Below, piece by piece: positions 41,404 to 50,209 of a DNA stretch of 64,000 nt. Position numbers and translations under genes: made by a program. Numbering within the stretch: position 1 is the first letter of the stretch; every line of letters begins with the position of its first letter. Source of the stretch: Arthrobacter sp. B3I9 (GTDB lineage: Bacteria; Actinomycetota; Actinomycetes; Actinomycetales; Micrococcaceae); NCBI RefSeq assembly GCF_030816935.1, contig NZ_JAUSYO010000001.1, positions 62,001-126,000 of the forward strand, read 5' to 3'. The notes below the pieces were generated by a model that was not told the DNA's origin, made no database searches, and worked only from the letters and a program-made list of their open reading frames with translations.

Positions 41404-41649
41404 TCAGGACGCGGCGTCCGCCCGGGCAGAGAAATCGGGCCAGGCGTCGCCGCCGAGCCAGGAGAACGGCGGCGCGATGATGCGCCCCTGAGTCGTGCCT
41501 GCACTGCCGGTCTCGGCAGCACCGTGGAGACCAGGACCAGCGCCGCTTTCCGGTGCCCTCTCTGTCGCGAGTGCCGCGGCCGGCGCGGCCGCGGGTGCCA
41601 TGTGCAGTGCAGAGAATTCGGACAAGGTCGCCTGATTGAGCAAGTTCAT
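41404..41649 (-). CDS. Doubtful small hypothetical protein, 81 aa
   Basis: An Ala/Gly-rich frame beginning MNLLNQATLSEFSALHMAPA, with no known motif. GGAGG is only one base from the ATG, too close for good initiation. It lies upstream of the GAF-ANTAR operon in otherwise empty sequence (41265-41779). Kept because codon use in the first 25 residues looks protein-like; it may be spurious. Confidence 0.3.
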   Translation of the reverse strand: MNLLNQATLSEFSALHMAPAAAPAAALATERAPESGAGPGLHGAAETGSAGTTQGRIIAPPFSWLGGDAWPDFSARADAAS

Positions 41650-41779
41650 GCCTCCGGAGAGCTGAGCGGCCCACCCCCTGGGCCGGAGTCAGTTTATCCA
41701 TCAACTTTATCGATGGGAAGAGGCGCGCGTGCCGGATCTCGCCGCGCCTGCACCTGCCGGGGAGTGCCCCGGAGGTGGC

Positions 41780-42286
41780 CTAAAGGGTCTTGATCATCCG
41801 AGTGTTGCCCAGGGTGTTGGGCTTCACGCGGGCCAGATCCAGGAATTCGGCCACGCCCTCGTCGTGCGAGCGCAGCAGTTCCGAATAGACCACGGGGTCG
41901 ACGGCGGTCTGGTCGGCCATGACTTCGAAGCCGTGCTTCTTGAAGAAGTCCACTTCAAAGGTCAGGCAAAAGACCCGGGAAACCCCGAGCGCCCGGGCGT
42001 CGTCCAGCAGGCGCTCGACGAGGGTGTGCCCCACGCCCTTGCCCCGCCAGGAATCCGAGGCGGCCAGTGTGCGGACCTCCGCCAGGTCCTCCCACATCAC
42101 ATGCAGCGCCCCACACCCGATCACCTGGCCGCGGGCTTCGGCAATCCGGAACTCCTGAAGGCTTTCGTAGTAGGCCACGGTCTCTTTGGCCATGAGGATC
42201 CGCTGATCGGCCAGCGGAGCCACGAGCGCTTTGATGGCAGGGACATCGCTGGTGCGGGCAGGGCGGATGCGGATCGTCTCAGTCAC
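41780..42286 (-). CDS. argA: Short amino-acid N-acetyltransferase (ArgA/Rv2747-type GNAT)
   Basis: GNAT-fold enzyme of 168 residues, expected to acetylate glutamate as the first step of arginine synthesis. RIRPARTSDVPAIKALV starts the domain, the acetyl-CoA loop is DSWRGKGVGHTLVERLL, and the C-terminal FEVDFFKKHGFEV matches the short actinobacterial NAGS type, which lacks the amino-acid kinase domain of classical ArgA. A TAGGAT hexamer (42298-42293) ends six bases before the GTG start, so the mRNA is probably leaderless. A function on another amino acid is possible. Confidence 0.8.
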   Translation of the reverse strand: MTETIRIRPARTSDVPAIKALVAPLADQRILMAKETVAYYESLQEFRIAEARGQVIGCGALHVMWEDLAEVRTLAASDSWRGKGVGHTLVERLLDDARALGVSRVFCLTFEVDFFKKHGFEVMADQTAVDPVVYSELLRSHDEGVAEFLDLARVKPNTLGNTRMIKTL

Positions 42287-42325
42287 AGGCCAATCCTACG
42301 GCGCGGCCCGGTTCCGCCCCGGCCT

Positions 42326-42395
42326 CACCCAACTGACTGGCACCAGTTGTCGCTATGGGCGCTCAAAGCGGCCACTGCTGCGAGTCAGTTGGGTG
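42326..42395. repeat. 70-base imperfect hairpin, possible REP-type element
   Basis: Outer arms CACCCAACTGACT and AGTCAGTTGGGTG pair perfectly (13 bp). The inner arms continue pairing with three mismatches to a 12-base loop, giving about 29 bp in all. It lies in the 181-base gap between clpC and argA and could terminate clpC, but the long, rounded structure suggests a mobile or dispersed intergenic repeat. Confidence 0.6.
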
Positions 42396-42467
42396 GGCGT
42401 CGGCAACGCAAAGGCCCCGCCGCCCCCTTGCGGGAACAGCGGGGCCAGTGTGCTTGGCCGCGGGCGC

Positions 42468-44960
42468 TTAGACGCTCGGGGCGATCTCCGGGATGCGCGG
42501 CTTGGCGTTGCCGGCGAAGGTGAACTTCGCGTCGTCGCCTTCGCCGTCCACATCCACCACCACGATGTCGCCGGCGTGCAGCTCGCCGAAGAGAATCTTC
42601 TCGGAGAGCTGGTCCTCGATCTCGCGCTGGATGGTCCGGCGCAGCGGCCGGGCACCCATGGCGGGATCGTAGCCGCGGGTTGCCAGGAGCACCTTGGCCG
42701 CGGCCGTGAGCTCGATGCCCATGTCCTTGTCCTTGAGGCGCTTCTCCAGCCGGGCAACGAACATGTCCACGATCTCGATGATCTCGTCCTGGGTCAGCTG
42801 CGGGAAGACCACAACATCGTCAACACGGTTCAGGAACTCGGGGCGGAAGTGCTGCTTGAGCTCCTCCGTGACGCGGGCGCGCATCCGGTTGTAGCCGGTC
42901 TGCGTGTCCGTGCCCGACTGGAAGCCGGTGGCGACGCTCTTGGAGATGTCCCGGGTGCCGAGGTTCGTGGTCATGATGATCACGGTGTTCTTGAAGTCCA
43001 CCACCCGGCCCTGGGAGTCGGTCAGGCGGCCGTCTTCCAGGATCTGCAGCAGCGAGTTGAAGAGGTCGGCGTGCGCCTTCTCCACCTCGTCGAACAGGAC
43101 CACGGAGAACGGACGACGCCGGACCTTCTCGGTCAGCTGGCCGCCCTCCTCGTAGCCCACGTAGCCCGGAGGGGCACCGAAGAGACGCGAGACGGTGTGC
43201 TTCTCCGAGTACTCGGACATGTCCAGCGTGATGAGGGCATCCTCTTCACCGAAGAGGAACTCGGCGAGGGCCTTGGCGAGTTCGGTCTTGCCGACGCCGG
43301 TGGGGCCGGCGAAGATGAACGAACCGCCCGGACGCTTCGGGTCCTTGAGGCCTGCACGGGTGCGGCGGATCGCCTGGGACAGAGACCTGATGGCCTCGTT
43401 CTGGCCGACGACGCGCTTGTGCAGCTCGTCTTCCATCTTCAGCAGGCGCGAGGACTCTTCCTCGGTCAGCTTGAAGACCGGGATGCCGGTGGAGTTCGCC
43501 AGCACCTCGGCGATGAGGTCCTCATCGACTTCGGAGATGTCGTCCATGCCGCCGGTCTTCCACTGGCGCTCCTTCTCGGCGCGCTCGGCAATGAGCTTCT
43601 GCTCCTTGTCGCGCAGCGAGGCGGCGCCTTCGAAGTCCTGCGCGTCAATCGCGGATTCCTTCTCCAGCTTCATGGCGGCAATACGCTCGTCCATCACCTT
43701 GAGCTCCGGCGGGGCAGTCATCCGGCGGATGCGCAGCCGGGCACCGGCCTCATCGATCAGGTCGATCGCCTTGTCCGGCAGGAACCGGTCCGAGATGTAG
43801 CGCTCGGACAGGCTCGCCGCCGAGGCGAGGGCGCCGTCGGTGATGGTGACGCGGTGGTGTGCCTCGTACCGGTCGCGCAGGCCTTTGAGGATCTCGATCG
43901 CGTGAGCGACGGAGGGCTCCTTGACCTGGATCGGCTGGAAACGGCGCTCCAGCGCGGCATCCTTCTCGATGTGCTTGCGGTACTCGTCCAGGGTGGTGGC
44001 ACCGATGGTCTGCAGCTCGCCGCGGGCCAGCATCGGCTTCAGGATCGACGCCGCATCGATGGCACCTTCGGCTGCACCGGCGCCCACAAGCGTGTGGATC
44101 TCGTCGATGAAGAGGATGATGTCGCCGCGGGTGCGGATCTCCTTGAGGACCTTCTTCAGGCGCTCTTCGAAGTCACCGCGGTAACGGGAGCCGGCCACGA
44201 GGGACCCGAGGTCCAGCGTGTACAGCTGCTTGTCCTTGATGGTCTCCGGCACGTCGCCGCGGACAATCGCCTGCGCAAGGCCTTCGACGACGGCGGTCTT
44301 GCCGACACCGGGCTCGCCGATCAGCACCGGGTTGTTCTTGGTGCGGCGCGAAAGGACCTGCATGACGCGTTCCATCTCGGACTCGCGCCCGATGACGGGG
44401 TCAAGCTTGTTCTCCCGCGCGGCCTGCGTGAGGTTGCGGCCGAACTGGTCCAGGACGACGGAACCGGCAGGGGTGCCCTCAGCCTGGCCGGGGCCGACCC
44501 CGGCTCCGCTGGATTCCTTGCCCTGGTAGCCCGACAGCAGCTGGATGACCTGCTGGCGGACCCGGTTCAGGTCAGCACCGAGCTTGACGAGCACCTGGGC
44601 GGCCACACCTTCACCCTCGCGGATGAGACCGAGCAGGATGTGCTCGGTGCCGATGTAGTTATGTCCCAGCTGCAGGGCCTCGCGCAGCGAGAGCTCCAGC
44701 ACCTTCTTGGCCCGGGGCGTGAAGGGGATATGCCCGGACGGGGCCTGCTGGCCCTGGCCGATGATCTCCTGCACCTGCTCGCGGACTCCGTCGAGCGAAA
44801 TGCTCAAGGACTCGAGGGCTTTGGCGGCCACACCTTCACCCTCATGGATCAGACCCAAGAGGATGTGTTCGGTACCAATGTAATTGTGGTTCAGCATGCG
44901 TGCCTCTTCTTGGGCAAGCACAACTACGCGACGGGCACGGTCCGTAAATCGCTCAAACAT
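42468..44960 (-). CDS. clpC: ATP-dependent Clp protease ATPase subunit ClpC
   Basis: AAA+ unfoldase that feeds ClpP. The 830-residue protein has two N-terminal Clp repeats ([13 protein letters not shown] occurs near 25 and 100), D1 with Walker A GEPGVGKT (about 215-222), a UVR-like middle domain ([22 protein letters not shown] region) and D2 with GPTGVGKTE. The C-terminal D2-small domain is complete. AGGAG is nine bases before the ATG at 44958-44960. It is adjacent to lsr2, as in mycobacteria. The 340-base upstream gap (44961-45300) holds no gene. Confidence 0.97.
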   Translation of the reverse strand: MFERFTDRARRVVVLAQEEARMLNHNYIGTEHILLGLIHEGEGVAAKALESLSISLDGVREQVQEIIGQGQQAPSGHIPFTPRAKKVLELSLREALQLGHNYIGTEHILLGLIREGEGVAAQVLVKLGADLNRVRQQVIQLLSGYQGKESSGAGVGPGQAEGTPAGSVVLDQFGRNLTQAARENKLDPVIGRESEMERVMQVLSRRTKNNPVLIGEPGVGKTAVVEGLAQAIVRGDVPETIKDKQLYTLDLGSLVAGSRYRGDFEERLKKVLKEIRTRGDIILFIDEIHTLVGAGAAEGAIDAASILKPMLARGELQTIGATTLDEYRKHIEKDAALERRFQPIQVKEPSVAHAIEILKGLRDRYEAHHRVTITDGALASAASLSERYISDRFLPDKAIDLIDEAGARLRIRRMTAPPELKVMDERIAAMKLEKESAIDAQDFEGAASLRDKEQKLIAERAEKERQWKTGGMDDISEVDEDLIAEVLANSTGIPVFKLTEEESSRLLKMEDELHKRVVGQNEAIRSLSQAIRRTRAGLKDPKRPGGSFIFAGPTGVGKTELAKALAEFLFGEEDALITLDMSEYSEKHTVSRLFGAPPGYVGYEEGGQLTEKVRRRPFSVVLFDEVEKAHADLFNSLLQILEDGRLTDSQGRVVDFKNTVIIMTTNLGTRDISKSVATGFQSGTDTQTGYNRMRARVTEELKQHFRPEFLNRVDDVVVFPQLTQDEIIEIVDMFVARLEKRLKDKDMGIELTAAAKVLLATRGYDPAMGARPLRRTIQREIEDQLSEKILFGELHAGDIVVVDVDGEGDDAKFTFAGNAKPRIPEIAPSV

Positions 44961-45300
44961 TTCGCCACACTCCTAGCTACGACGTACTTTGATGCTACGT
45001 GGCCGGGTTCGAGATTTGGGGCTTGTTCGCCACAGGGGAAACCGGGGCACTTCCGCGGCGCCGGTCGGGCACCGCCAACCGGAGCCCGCTAGGGGCCTCT
45101 GGGAGGGAGGACGGCGGGCCTGGGACTGCTTCCCGCGGGGTCGCCGCCGCAGCCCGACGTCGCCCGTCGTCGTCGCCGGACCCGTCGTCGCGCGACCCGC
45201 CGGCCCAGACCGCCTTCAGCCCAACCGCCGGCACTCCGCCCGAAAACGACAGTGCCCCCGCCGCAAAAGGCAAGGGCACGCCGACTTTCAAACGTTCGGC
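44961..45300. other. Gene-free interval between lsr2 and clpC
   Basis: I see no credible gene. A weak hairpin (GTGCCC...GGGCAC, 45252-45279) after lsr2 on the minus strand may be its terminator. The clpC promoter must lie in the part near 44961-45060; no ClgR-type palindrome was found with confidence. Confidence 0.5.
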
Positions 45301-45627
45301 TTAGGAATTTGCCTTTTGGTACGCTTCCTGAATTTCAGCCTGGATGCGGCCGCGGCTGTTTACCGCATAACCGTTGTCGCGGGCCCACTGACGGATCTGC
45401 GCAGAGTCCTGATTGCGGCCGGCGGATACCCGACTTCGTGTGGCGCGGCCACCGGAAATCTTCCGCGCGTGCTGAACAAAGCGCTCAACCGCAGAGCGCA
45501 GTTCTGCCGCATTACGCGATGACAGGTCGATTTCATAGCTGACGCCGTCGAGCCCGAAGCGGACGGTTTCGTCCGCGGATCCCCCGTCCAGGTCGTCAAC
45601 GAGGATGATCTTTACTTTCTGTGCCAT
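45301..45627 (-). CDS. lsr2: Nucleoid-associated protein Lsr2
   Basis: Small H-NS-like protein that bridges DNA and silences AT-rich, often foreign, genes. The 108 residues show the N-terminal dimerisation domain (VKIILVDDLDGGSADETVRF), a linker, and the C-terminal DNA-binding domain with the AT-hook-like RGR (92-94) in NSRGRIQ. AAAGAGGG fits the ATG at 45625-45627. Upstream are 16-base tandem repeats at 45692-45755. The AT-rich boxes of the catabolic island are the kind of DNA Lsr2 prefers. Confidence 0.97.
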   Translation of the reverse strand: MAQKVKIILVDDLDGGSADETVRFGLDGVSYEIDLSSRNAAELRSAVERFVQHARKISGGRATRSRVSAGRNQDSAQIRQWARDNGYAVNSRGRIQAEIQEAYQKANS

Positions 45628-45691
45628 AAAGACCCTCTTTCCGAAAGGACGAGCTTCCAAAAACGGCTAGCTGGCGAAAGGGCTAGGTTTG

Positions 45692-45755
45692 CTAACAACT
45701 AGGTCCACTAACAGCCACGTTTACTAACAGACAGATTCACTACCAGTTGGGCTTG
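45692..45755. repeat. Degenerate 16-bp tandem repeats upstream of lsr2
   Basis: CTAACA recurs exactly at 45692, 45708 and 45724, with a fourth, altered copy (CTACCA) at 45740. The period is a strict 16 bases and the second halves share a NRNGTYYA-like pattern. The array sits 65-128 bases before the lsr2 ATG and is AT-rich for this genome. A binding array for autoregulation by Lsr2 or another factor is the simplest reading. Confidence 0.7.
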
Positions 45756-45765
45756 CAAAAGCAGG

Positions 45766-45780
45766 ACTTATGCAATAAGT
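45766..45780. promoter_or_regulatory. Inverted repeat next to the lsr2 tandem array
   Basis: ACTTAT-GCA-ATAAGT is a perfect 6-bp inverted repeat with a 3-base spacer, ten bases beyond the tandem array. It may bind a dimeric regulator of lsr2. Confidence 0.45.
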
Positions 45781-45815
45781 ATCCTCCGCCTTGCGGCGGC
45801 GCGTCAAAGCGGAAA

Positions 45816-45836
45816 GGGATTTCTAAAGGAAATCCC
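45816..45836 (-). terminator. Intrinsic terminator after the lysS-linked small membrane protein
   Basis: On the minus strand GGGATTTC-CTTTA-GAAATCCC forms an 8-bp perfect stem followed by TTTCC. It is 18 bases after the stop at 45854 and ends the lysS transcript. Confidence 0.75.
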
Positions 45837-45853
45837 AAGAAAGCCAATAAGGC

Positions 45854-46045
45854 CTATTTAACGGGTCCGGGCGAATGGCCGGTCCCGGGACCGGAATCAC
45901 CCGCGCGGGCCTTATTGTCGGCTTCGGCCTGGGCGCGCGCCTCCGCCTGGCGCTCTGATTTGTCTGCGTTGAAGATCGACTTCATGGCAAACCAGAAAAG
46001 CAGGCCGACGACGACCGATGGCAGCAATACGGCGATGTATTCCAT
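45854..46045 (-). CDS. Small single-span membrane protein, 63 aa
   Basis: N-terminal membrane helix (EYIAVLLPSVVVGLLFWFA) followed by a basic/acidic hydrophilic tail (KSERQAEARAQAEADNKAR). AAGGAC lies eight bases before the ATG at 46043-46045, and the start is two bases after the lysS stop, so it is co-translated with lysS. Such proteins are common beside lysS in this family of bacteria, but the function is unknown. Confidence 0.8.
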   Translation of the reverse strand: MEYIAVLLPSVVVGLLFWFAMKSIFNADKSERQAEARAQAEADNKARAGDSGPGTGHSPGPVK

Positions 46046-46047
46046 TG

Positions 46048-47580
46048 TCAGTGTCCTTCGGGCTTCAGCAGCGGGAACAGGATGGTCTCGCGGATGCCGG
46101 CGCCGGTGAACAGCATCACCAGACGGTCGATGCCGAGGCCGATTCCGCCCATCGGCGGTGCGCCATACTCCAGCGCGCGCAGGAAGTCCTCGTCCAGCTG
46201 CATGGCTTCCACGTCGCCGGCGGCGGAACGGCGCGACTGTTCGGTGAGGCGTTCGCGCTGGATGACGGGGTCGATCAGTTCGGAGAAGGCAGTGCCGCGC
46301 TCCATGCCGCCGATGATGAGGTCCCAGGCTTCGATGAGGCGGCCGTCTTCGCGGTGCGGGCGCGCCAGCGGCTGCGCGGACGGCGGGTAGTCATAGACGA
46401 AGGTGGGATTCATCAGGGTCGGCTCCACGATCTCGCCGAACAGCTCCACCACGAGCTTCTCCGGCTCCCAGTTCGCGTCCACCTTGACCTCGTGCTTGGC
46501 GGCGAGGGCCAGCAGTTCGGCGGCCGGGGTGTCGGGGGTGATTTCCTGGCCCACGGCGGCTGAAAGCCCCGGGTACACGGCAAGCCAGGCCCAGTCGCCG
46601 TCGAGGTTGATCTCGCCCGCTTCGGTCTGCAGCACCCGGCCCACTCCGGCGGCGTCGGCGGCGTCGAGGATGATTTCCTTGATGCGGTCCGCCATCACGA
46701 ACTGGTCGGCCCAGGCCTCATAGCTTTCGAGCGTGGTGAATTCGGGGCTGTGGGTGGAGTCCACGCCCTCGTTGCGGAACACGCGGCCCATGTCGTACAC
46801 GCGGTCGATGCCGCCGACGACGGTGCGCTTCAGGTAGAGCTCGGTGGCGATTCGCAGGGTCATCTTCTGGTCGAAGGCGTTCATGTGTGTCTCGAACGGG
46901 CGGGCGGTGGCGCCGCCGTGGACCAGCTGCAGCATCGGGGTTTCCACCTCGACGTATCCCTGGCGGTGCAGGGTTTCCCGGATGGAGCGGGTGATCGCGG
47001 CGCGCGTGTAGACCATCTCACGGGCCTCGTCGCGGACGATCAGGTCCACGTAGCGCTGGCGGACGCGGGTTTCCTCGTTGAGTTCCGCGTGCAGCACCGG
47101 CAGCGGGCGCAGCGCCTTCGACGCCATGGACCAGGAATCGGCCATGACGGAGAGCTCACCGCGGCGGGAAGAGATGACCTCGCCCTTGATGAAGACGTGG
47201 TCGCCGAGGTCCACGAGGGCCTTCCAGTCCGCGAGCGCCTCCTCGCCGATGTTGGCCAGGCTCAGCATGACCTGCAGCCGGACGGCCTTGCCGTCGGCGC
47301 CGCCTTCCTGCAGCGTGGCGAAGCAGAGTTTGCCGGTGTTCCGGATGAAGACGATCCGGCCGGTCACGCCGACGATGTCGCCGGTGGTTTCGTCCGCTTC
47401 CAGGTGGGCGTACTTTTCGCGGATTTCCGTCAGCGAATGCGTGCGCCCGACCCCCACCGGGTACGCCTCCATACCGCGTTCGATCAGCTTGGCGCGCTTC
47501 TCCATCCGGATGCGCGTCTGCTCGCTGGCGTCGTGGGACTCGGCGGCGGTGTTCGGGGCAGGGGTGTTTTGGGAAGTCAC
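46048..47580 (-). CDS. lysS: Lysyl-tRNA synthetase, class II
   Basis: Charges tRNA-Lys. The OB-fold anticodon domain (VTGRIVFIRNTGKLCFATLQ) and class II motifs 1-3 are present (FVEVETP-like YVEVETPMLQ; YDMGRVFRNEG; GLGIDRLVM). I choose the GTG at 47578-47580: a TAAACT hexamer (47594-47589) lies eight bases upstream, giving a leaderless mRNA, and the 33 upstream in-frame residues overlap the divergent promoter. Length 510 residues. There is no MprF-like membrane domain, so this is not the LysX fusion. Confidence 0.95.
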   Translation of the reverse strand: MTSQNTPAPNTAAESHDASEQTRIRMEKRAKLIERGMEAYPVGVGRTHSLTEIREKYAHLEADETTGDIVGVTGRIVFIRNTGKLCFATLQEGGADGKAVRLQVMLSLANIGEEALADWKALVDLGDHVFIKGEVISSRRGELSVMADSWSMASKALRPLPVLHAELNEETRVRQRYVDLIVRDEAREMVYTRAAITRSIRETLHRQGYVEVETPMLQLVHGGATARPFETHMNAFDQKMTLRIATELYLKRTVVGGIDRVYDMGRVFRNEGVDSTHSPEFTTLESYEAWADQFVMADRIKEIILDAADAAGVGRVLQTEAGEINLDGDWAWLAVYPGLSAAVGQEITPDTPAAELLALAAKHEVKVDANWEPEKLVVELFGEIVEPTLMNPTFVYDYPPSAQPLARPHREDGRLIEAWDLIIGGMERGTAFSELIDPVIQRERLTEQSRRSAAGDVEAMQLDEDFLRALEYGAPPMGGIGLGIDRLVMLFTGAGIRETILFPLLKPEGH

Positions 47581-47669
47581 AATCCCCAAGTTTACCGGGG
47601 TTTCCTCCACCCGGGGTCCCCGTGGATTGGTACCGGCTTGAGGCGGGGGGCGCGAATAGACTCGGGGCT

Positions 47670-48620
47670 GTGGAGACATCGAGAATCGGGACGGACGACG
47701 GCGAAGGGCACCTTGAGCTGCACAGCTTCCGCCCGGCGAGCGCCGCGCGCGTGCCGGCTACCGCTGGTACGGCCGTCCGGGCGGCTGCCGGAACCCCGGT
47801 GAAGCCGCTGGCCGGCGTCGTTCTCGTCCACGGGACCCTGATCACCGACGGCCTCTACCGGCCTTTCGCCCGGAAGCTCTGCCAGCTGCTGGGGGTGCCG
47901 GTGCACTGCTATAACCGGCGCGGGAGGGCCGGGTCCTCCCCCCAGCCACCCAGTTACTCGGCCGCGACGGAAGTCGCTGACCTGACGGCCGTGCTCCGGG
48001 AGACCGGCTCCAGCGACGTGGTGGCACACAGCTACGGCGGTTTTGTGGCCCTTCAGACTGCCCGGATGGCGCCCATCCGGCGGATGGTCACCTACGACGC
48101 CGCCGTGTCGCTCTCCGGGAACCTGGCCAAGCGCTGGCGTCCCGAGCTGGAACGTTCGCTGGCGGCCGGTGAGCTGGACGCCACCTGGGCCCACCTCGTG
48201 CAGGGCCTGGAGACCGCCGGGCCGGTATCCAGGCTGCCGCTCGGAGCCCTCCGAATGCTGAGCATCCTCTCGGCCCGCACCGTCCTTGGGGCCGAGATGC
48301 GCGAGCTGCTGCCCACCGCGGTGGCGGAGATGCGGGCGGTGCTGGACGCCGACGCGGAACTGCAGGACTTCGCGGCGGTGACCACCCCCACCCTGATGCT
48401 CAGCGGCGGCTGGAGCCCGGCGTATTTCGCCGAAACGGGCCGGCTGCTCGCGGCCGCCGTCCCCGCAATCGAGTTCGCTGTGGTGCCCGGCCAGCTGCAC
48501 GAGGGACCGCTCCGGCCCGGGAACCGGCTGGCCCTGACTGCCGCGAGGTTCCTGCTGGGCGGCAGCGGGAGCATCCCGCCGACCGCGGCAAGGCGCCGCC
48601 GGCTGAGAATGGGACGCTGA
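47670..48620 (+). CDS. Alpha/beta hydrolase, first of a paralogous pair
   Basis: Hydrolase of 316 residues. The oxyanion strand VVLVHGT (HG), the NRRGRAGSSPQ segment and the nucleophile elbow AHSYGG are visible; the C-terminal VVPGQLHEGP holds the catalytic-histidine candidate. GTG at 47670 follows TAGACT (47657-47662) by seven bases, implying a leaderless transcript divergent from lysS. It shares the same distinctive segments with the hydrolase at 49365-50198, so the two are paralogues flanking tk. The substrate is unknown. Confidence 0.85.
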   Translation: METSRIGTDDGEGHLELHSFRPASAARVPATAGTAVRAAAGTPVKPLAGVVLVHGTLITDGLYRPFARKLCQLLGVPVHCYNRRGRAGSSPQPPSYSAATEVADLTAVLRETGSSDVVAHSYGGFVALQTARMAPIRRMVTYDAAVSLSGNLAKRWRPELERSLAAGELDATWAHLVQGLETAGPVSRLPLGALRMLSILSARTVLGAEMRELLPTAVAEMRAVLDADAELQDFAAVTTPTLMLSGGWSPAYFAETGRLLAAAVPAIEFAVVPGQLHEGPLRPGNRLALTAARFLLGGSGSIPPTAARRRRLRMGR

Positions 48621-48667
48621 AGGACCGGACCTTAGAATCGGGGGGCGACCCTTTTGAAAGGACCCCC

Positions 48668-49294
48668 TTGGCCAAGCTCTACTTCCGCTACGGCGCCATG
48701 AACTCCGGCAAGTCCACGGGCCTGCTCCAAGCCGCGTTCAACTATGAGGAGCGGGGGCAGCGGGTGCTGCTCGCCAAACCCGACGTCGATACCAAGGGCG
48801 ACGCCGACGTCGTCTCCCGCCTGGGCATGACCCGCTCGGTGGACTTCCTGATTCCGGCGGGCGCGTCCGTCCGGGAGCTGTTCACCGCCCAGGCGCAAGG
48901 GGACGATCCCGACGCCCTGCTGGAGCATGTCGACACCAAGCCGGTGGCCTGCCTCCTGGTGGACGAGGCGCAGTTCCTTGAAGCGGACCAGGTGGACGAC
49001 CTTTTCCGCATTGCCGTCCTGGACCAGGTCCCGGTGCTTGCATACGGCATCCGCACCGATTTCCGGACCCGGGCATTCCCGGGCTCCCTCCGGCTCCTGG
49101 AGATCGCGCACACCCTCGAGGAACTCAAGACCATCTGCCGCTGCGGCCGCAAAGCCATCTTCAACACCCGCCGCATCGGCAGCCAGGTGGTGTTCGACGG
49201 GGACCAGGTCGCCATCGACGGCCAGGACGTCTGGTACGAGTCGCTGTGCGGGGCCTGCTACCTGGAGGTCTCCGGCGGACAGCTGGGCAGCTGA
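48668..49294 (+). CDS. tk: Thymidine kinase (type II)
   Basis: Phosphorylates thymidine in the salvage route to dTMP. The 208-residue protein has Walker A GAMNSGKST (9-17), the Walker B-type LLVDEAQFL, the lasso region TDFRTRAFPGS and zinc cysteines in CRCG and the C-terminal CGAC. The start codon is TTG at 48668, with AAAGGA six bases upstream. It sits between two paralogous alpha/beta hydrolases. Confidence 0.96.
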   Translation: MAKLYFRYGAMNSGKSTGLLQAAFNYEERGQRVLLAKPDVDTKGDADVVSRLGMTRSVDFLIPAGASVRELFTAQAQGDDPDALLEHVDTKPVACLLVDEAQFLEADQVDDLFRIAVLDQVPVLAYGIRTDFRTRAFPGSLRLLEIAHTLEELKTICRCGRKAIFNTRRIGSQVVFDGDQVAIDGQDVWYESLCGACYLEVSGGQLGS

Positions 49295-49364
49295 GCAGCC
49301 CCAGCCGGCCCCGGCGCCCGGGCGCTACTACACCGTAAGCTTCAGCCTCGGCTAGGCTCGGAGC

Positions 49365-50198
49365 ATGACCCGCGAGAACATCAGAACCCCCGACGGCGGA
49401 ACGATCGAGCTTTTCAGCACGGGTGCGGAGCTGGCTTCGGCGGGTTCCGGCGTCGTCGTCGTGCCGGCGTCCATGGTGACTGCCGCTGACTACTCGCGCT
49501 TCGCGCAAAAGCTCAGCGCCTCACTGGGCCGGCCGGTCCACACCTTCAACCGGCGCGGCCGCGGCTCCTCCTCCCCGCAGCCGGAGGACTACACCCTGGA
49601 CGTGGACATCCGGGACCTGGACGCGGTCATGAAACACACCTCGAGCACCGATGTCTTCGGCCACAGCTTCGGAGGGGCCGTCGCGCTGCACGCTGCCCGA
49701 AGCCTGCCGGTGGAGCGCCTCGCCGTGTTCGACCCCGCCGTTTCCGTCAACCACAGCGTCACGGCGGACTGGACCCCGGAGTATGAGCGGGCGACGGCCG
49801 CGGGCGACGACGACCGTGCCCTGGCCGTCCTGCTCAGGGGCCTCGAGACCGGCAGCGCCCTGTCCCGGATGCCGCTGTCCATGCTGACCCTGGCCAACAA
49901 ACTCTCCGCCGGCACCCCGATCGGCAAGCAGATGCGCGAGCTCATGCAAACCGGCGTCCGCGAGATTAAGGCGATCATCGCCGCAGACATGCCTGCCGAG
50001 CCGTTCCTCGAACTCCCCCTCGAGACGCTGATCATCGTGGGCGAGAGGAGCCCGGCGTACTTCGGCGTTGCGTGCGCCCAGATCCACGACGTCCTCTCCG
50101 GCTCGAGCTACACCATCCTGCCCGGCATGGGCCACGACGGCGTCAACAAGGCACCGGACAAGCTGATCACGGAACTGAGCGAGTTCTTCGCGGGCTAG
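49365..50198 (+). CDS. Alpha/beta hydrolase, second of a paralogous pair
   Basis: Hydrolase of 277 residues. NRRGRGSSSPQ parallels the first copy; the nucleophile elbow is FGHSFGG and the C-terminal ILPGMGHDGV supplies the likely catalytic histidine. The oxyanion HG of the first copy is replaced by VVPASM, a notable change that may alter catalysis. TAGGCT (49353-49358) lies six bases before the ATG, implying a leaderless mRNA. It converges on the MFS exporter 11 bases later. Confidence 0.85.
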   Translation: MTRENIRTPDGGTIELFSTGAELASAGSGVVVVPASMVTAADYSRFAQKLSASLGRPVHTFNRRGRGSSSPQPEDYTLDVDIRDLDAVMKHTSSTDVFGHSFGGAVALHAARSLPVERLAVFDPAVSVNHSVTADWTPEYERATAAGDDDRALAVLLRGLETGSALSRMPLSMLTLANKLSAGTPIGKQMRELMQTGVREIKAIIAADMPAEPFLELPLETLIIVGERSPAYFGVACAQIHDVLSGSSYTILPGMGHDGVNKAPDKLITELSEFFAG

Positions 50199-50209
50199 TG
50201 CACCGCCGG

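Noticed and set aside
42231..45092. Open frame of 953 codons on the plus strand opposite clpC
   Set aside because: Antisense shadow of clpC produced by GC-rich third codon positions; the translation is Gly/Asp/Val/Leu-rich with no domain, and clpC on the other strand is unmistakable.
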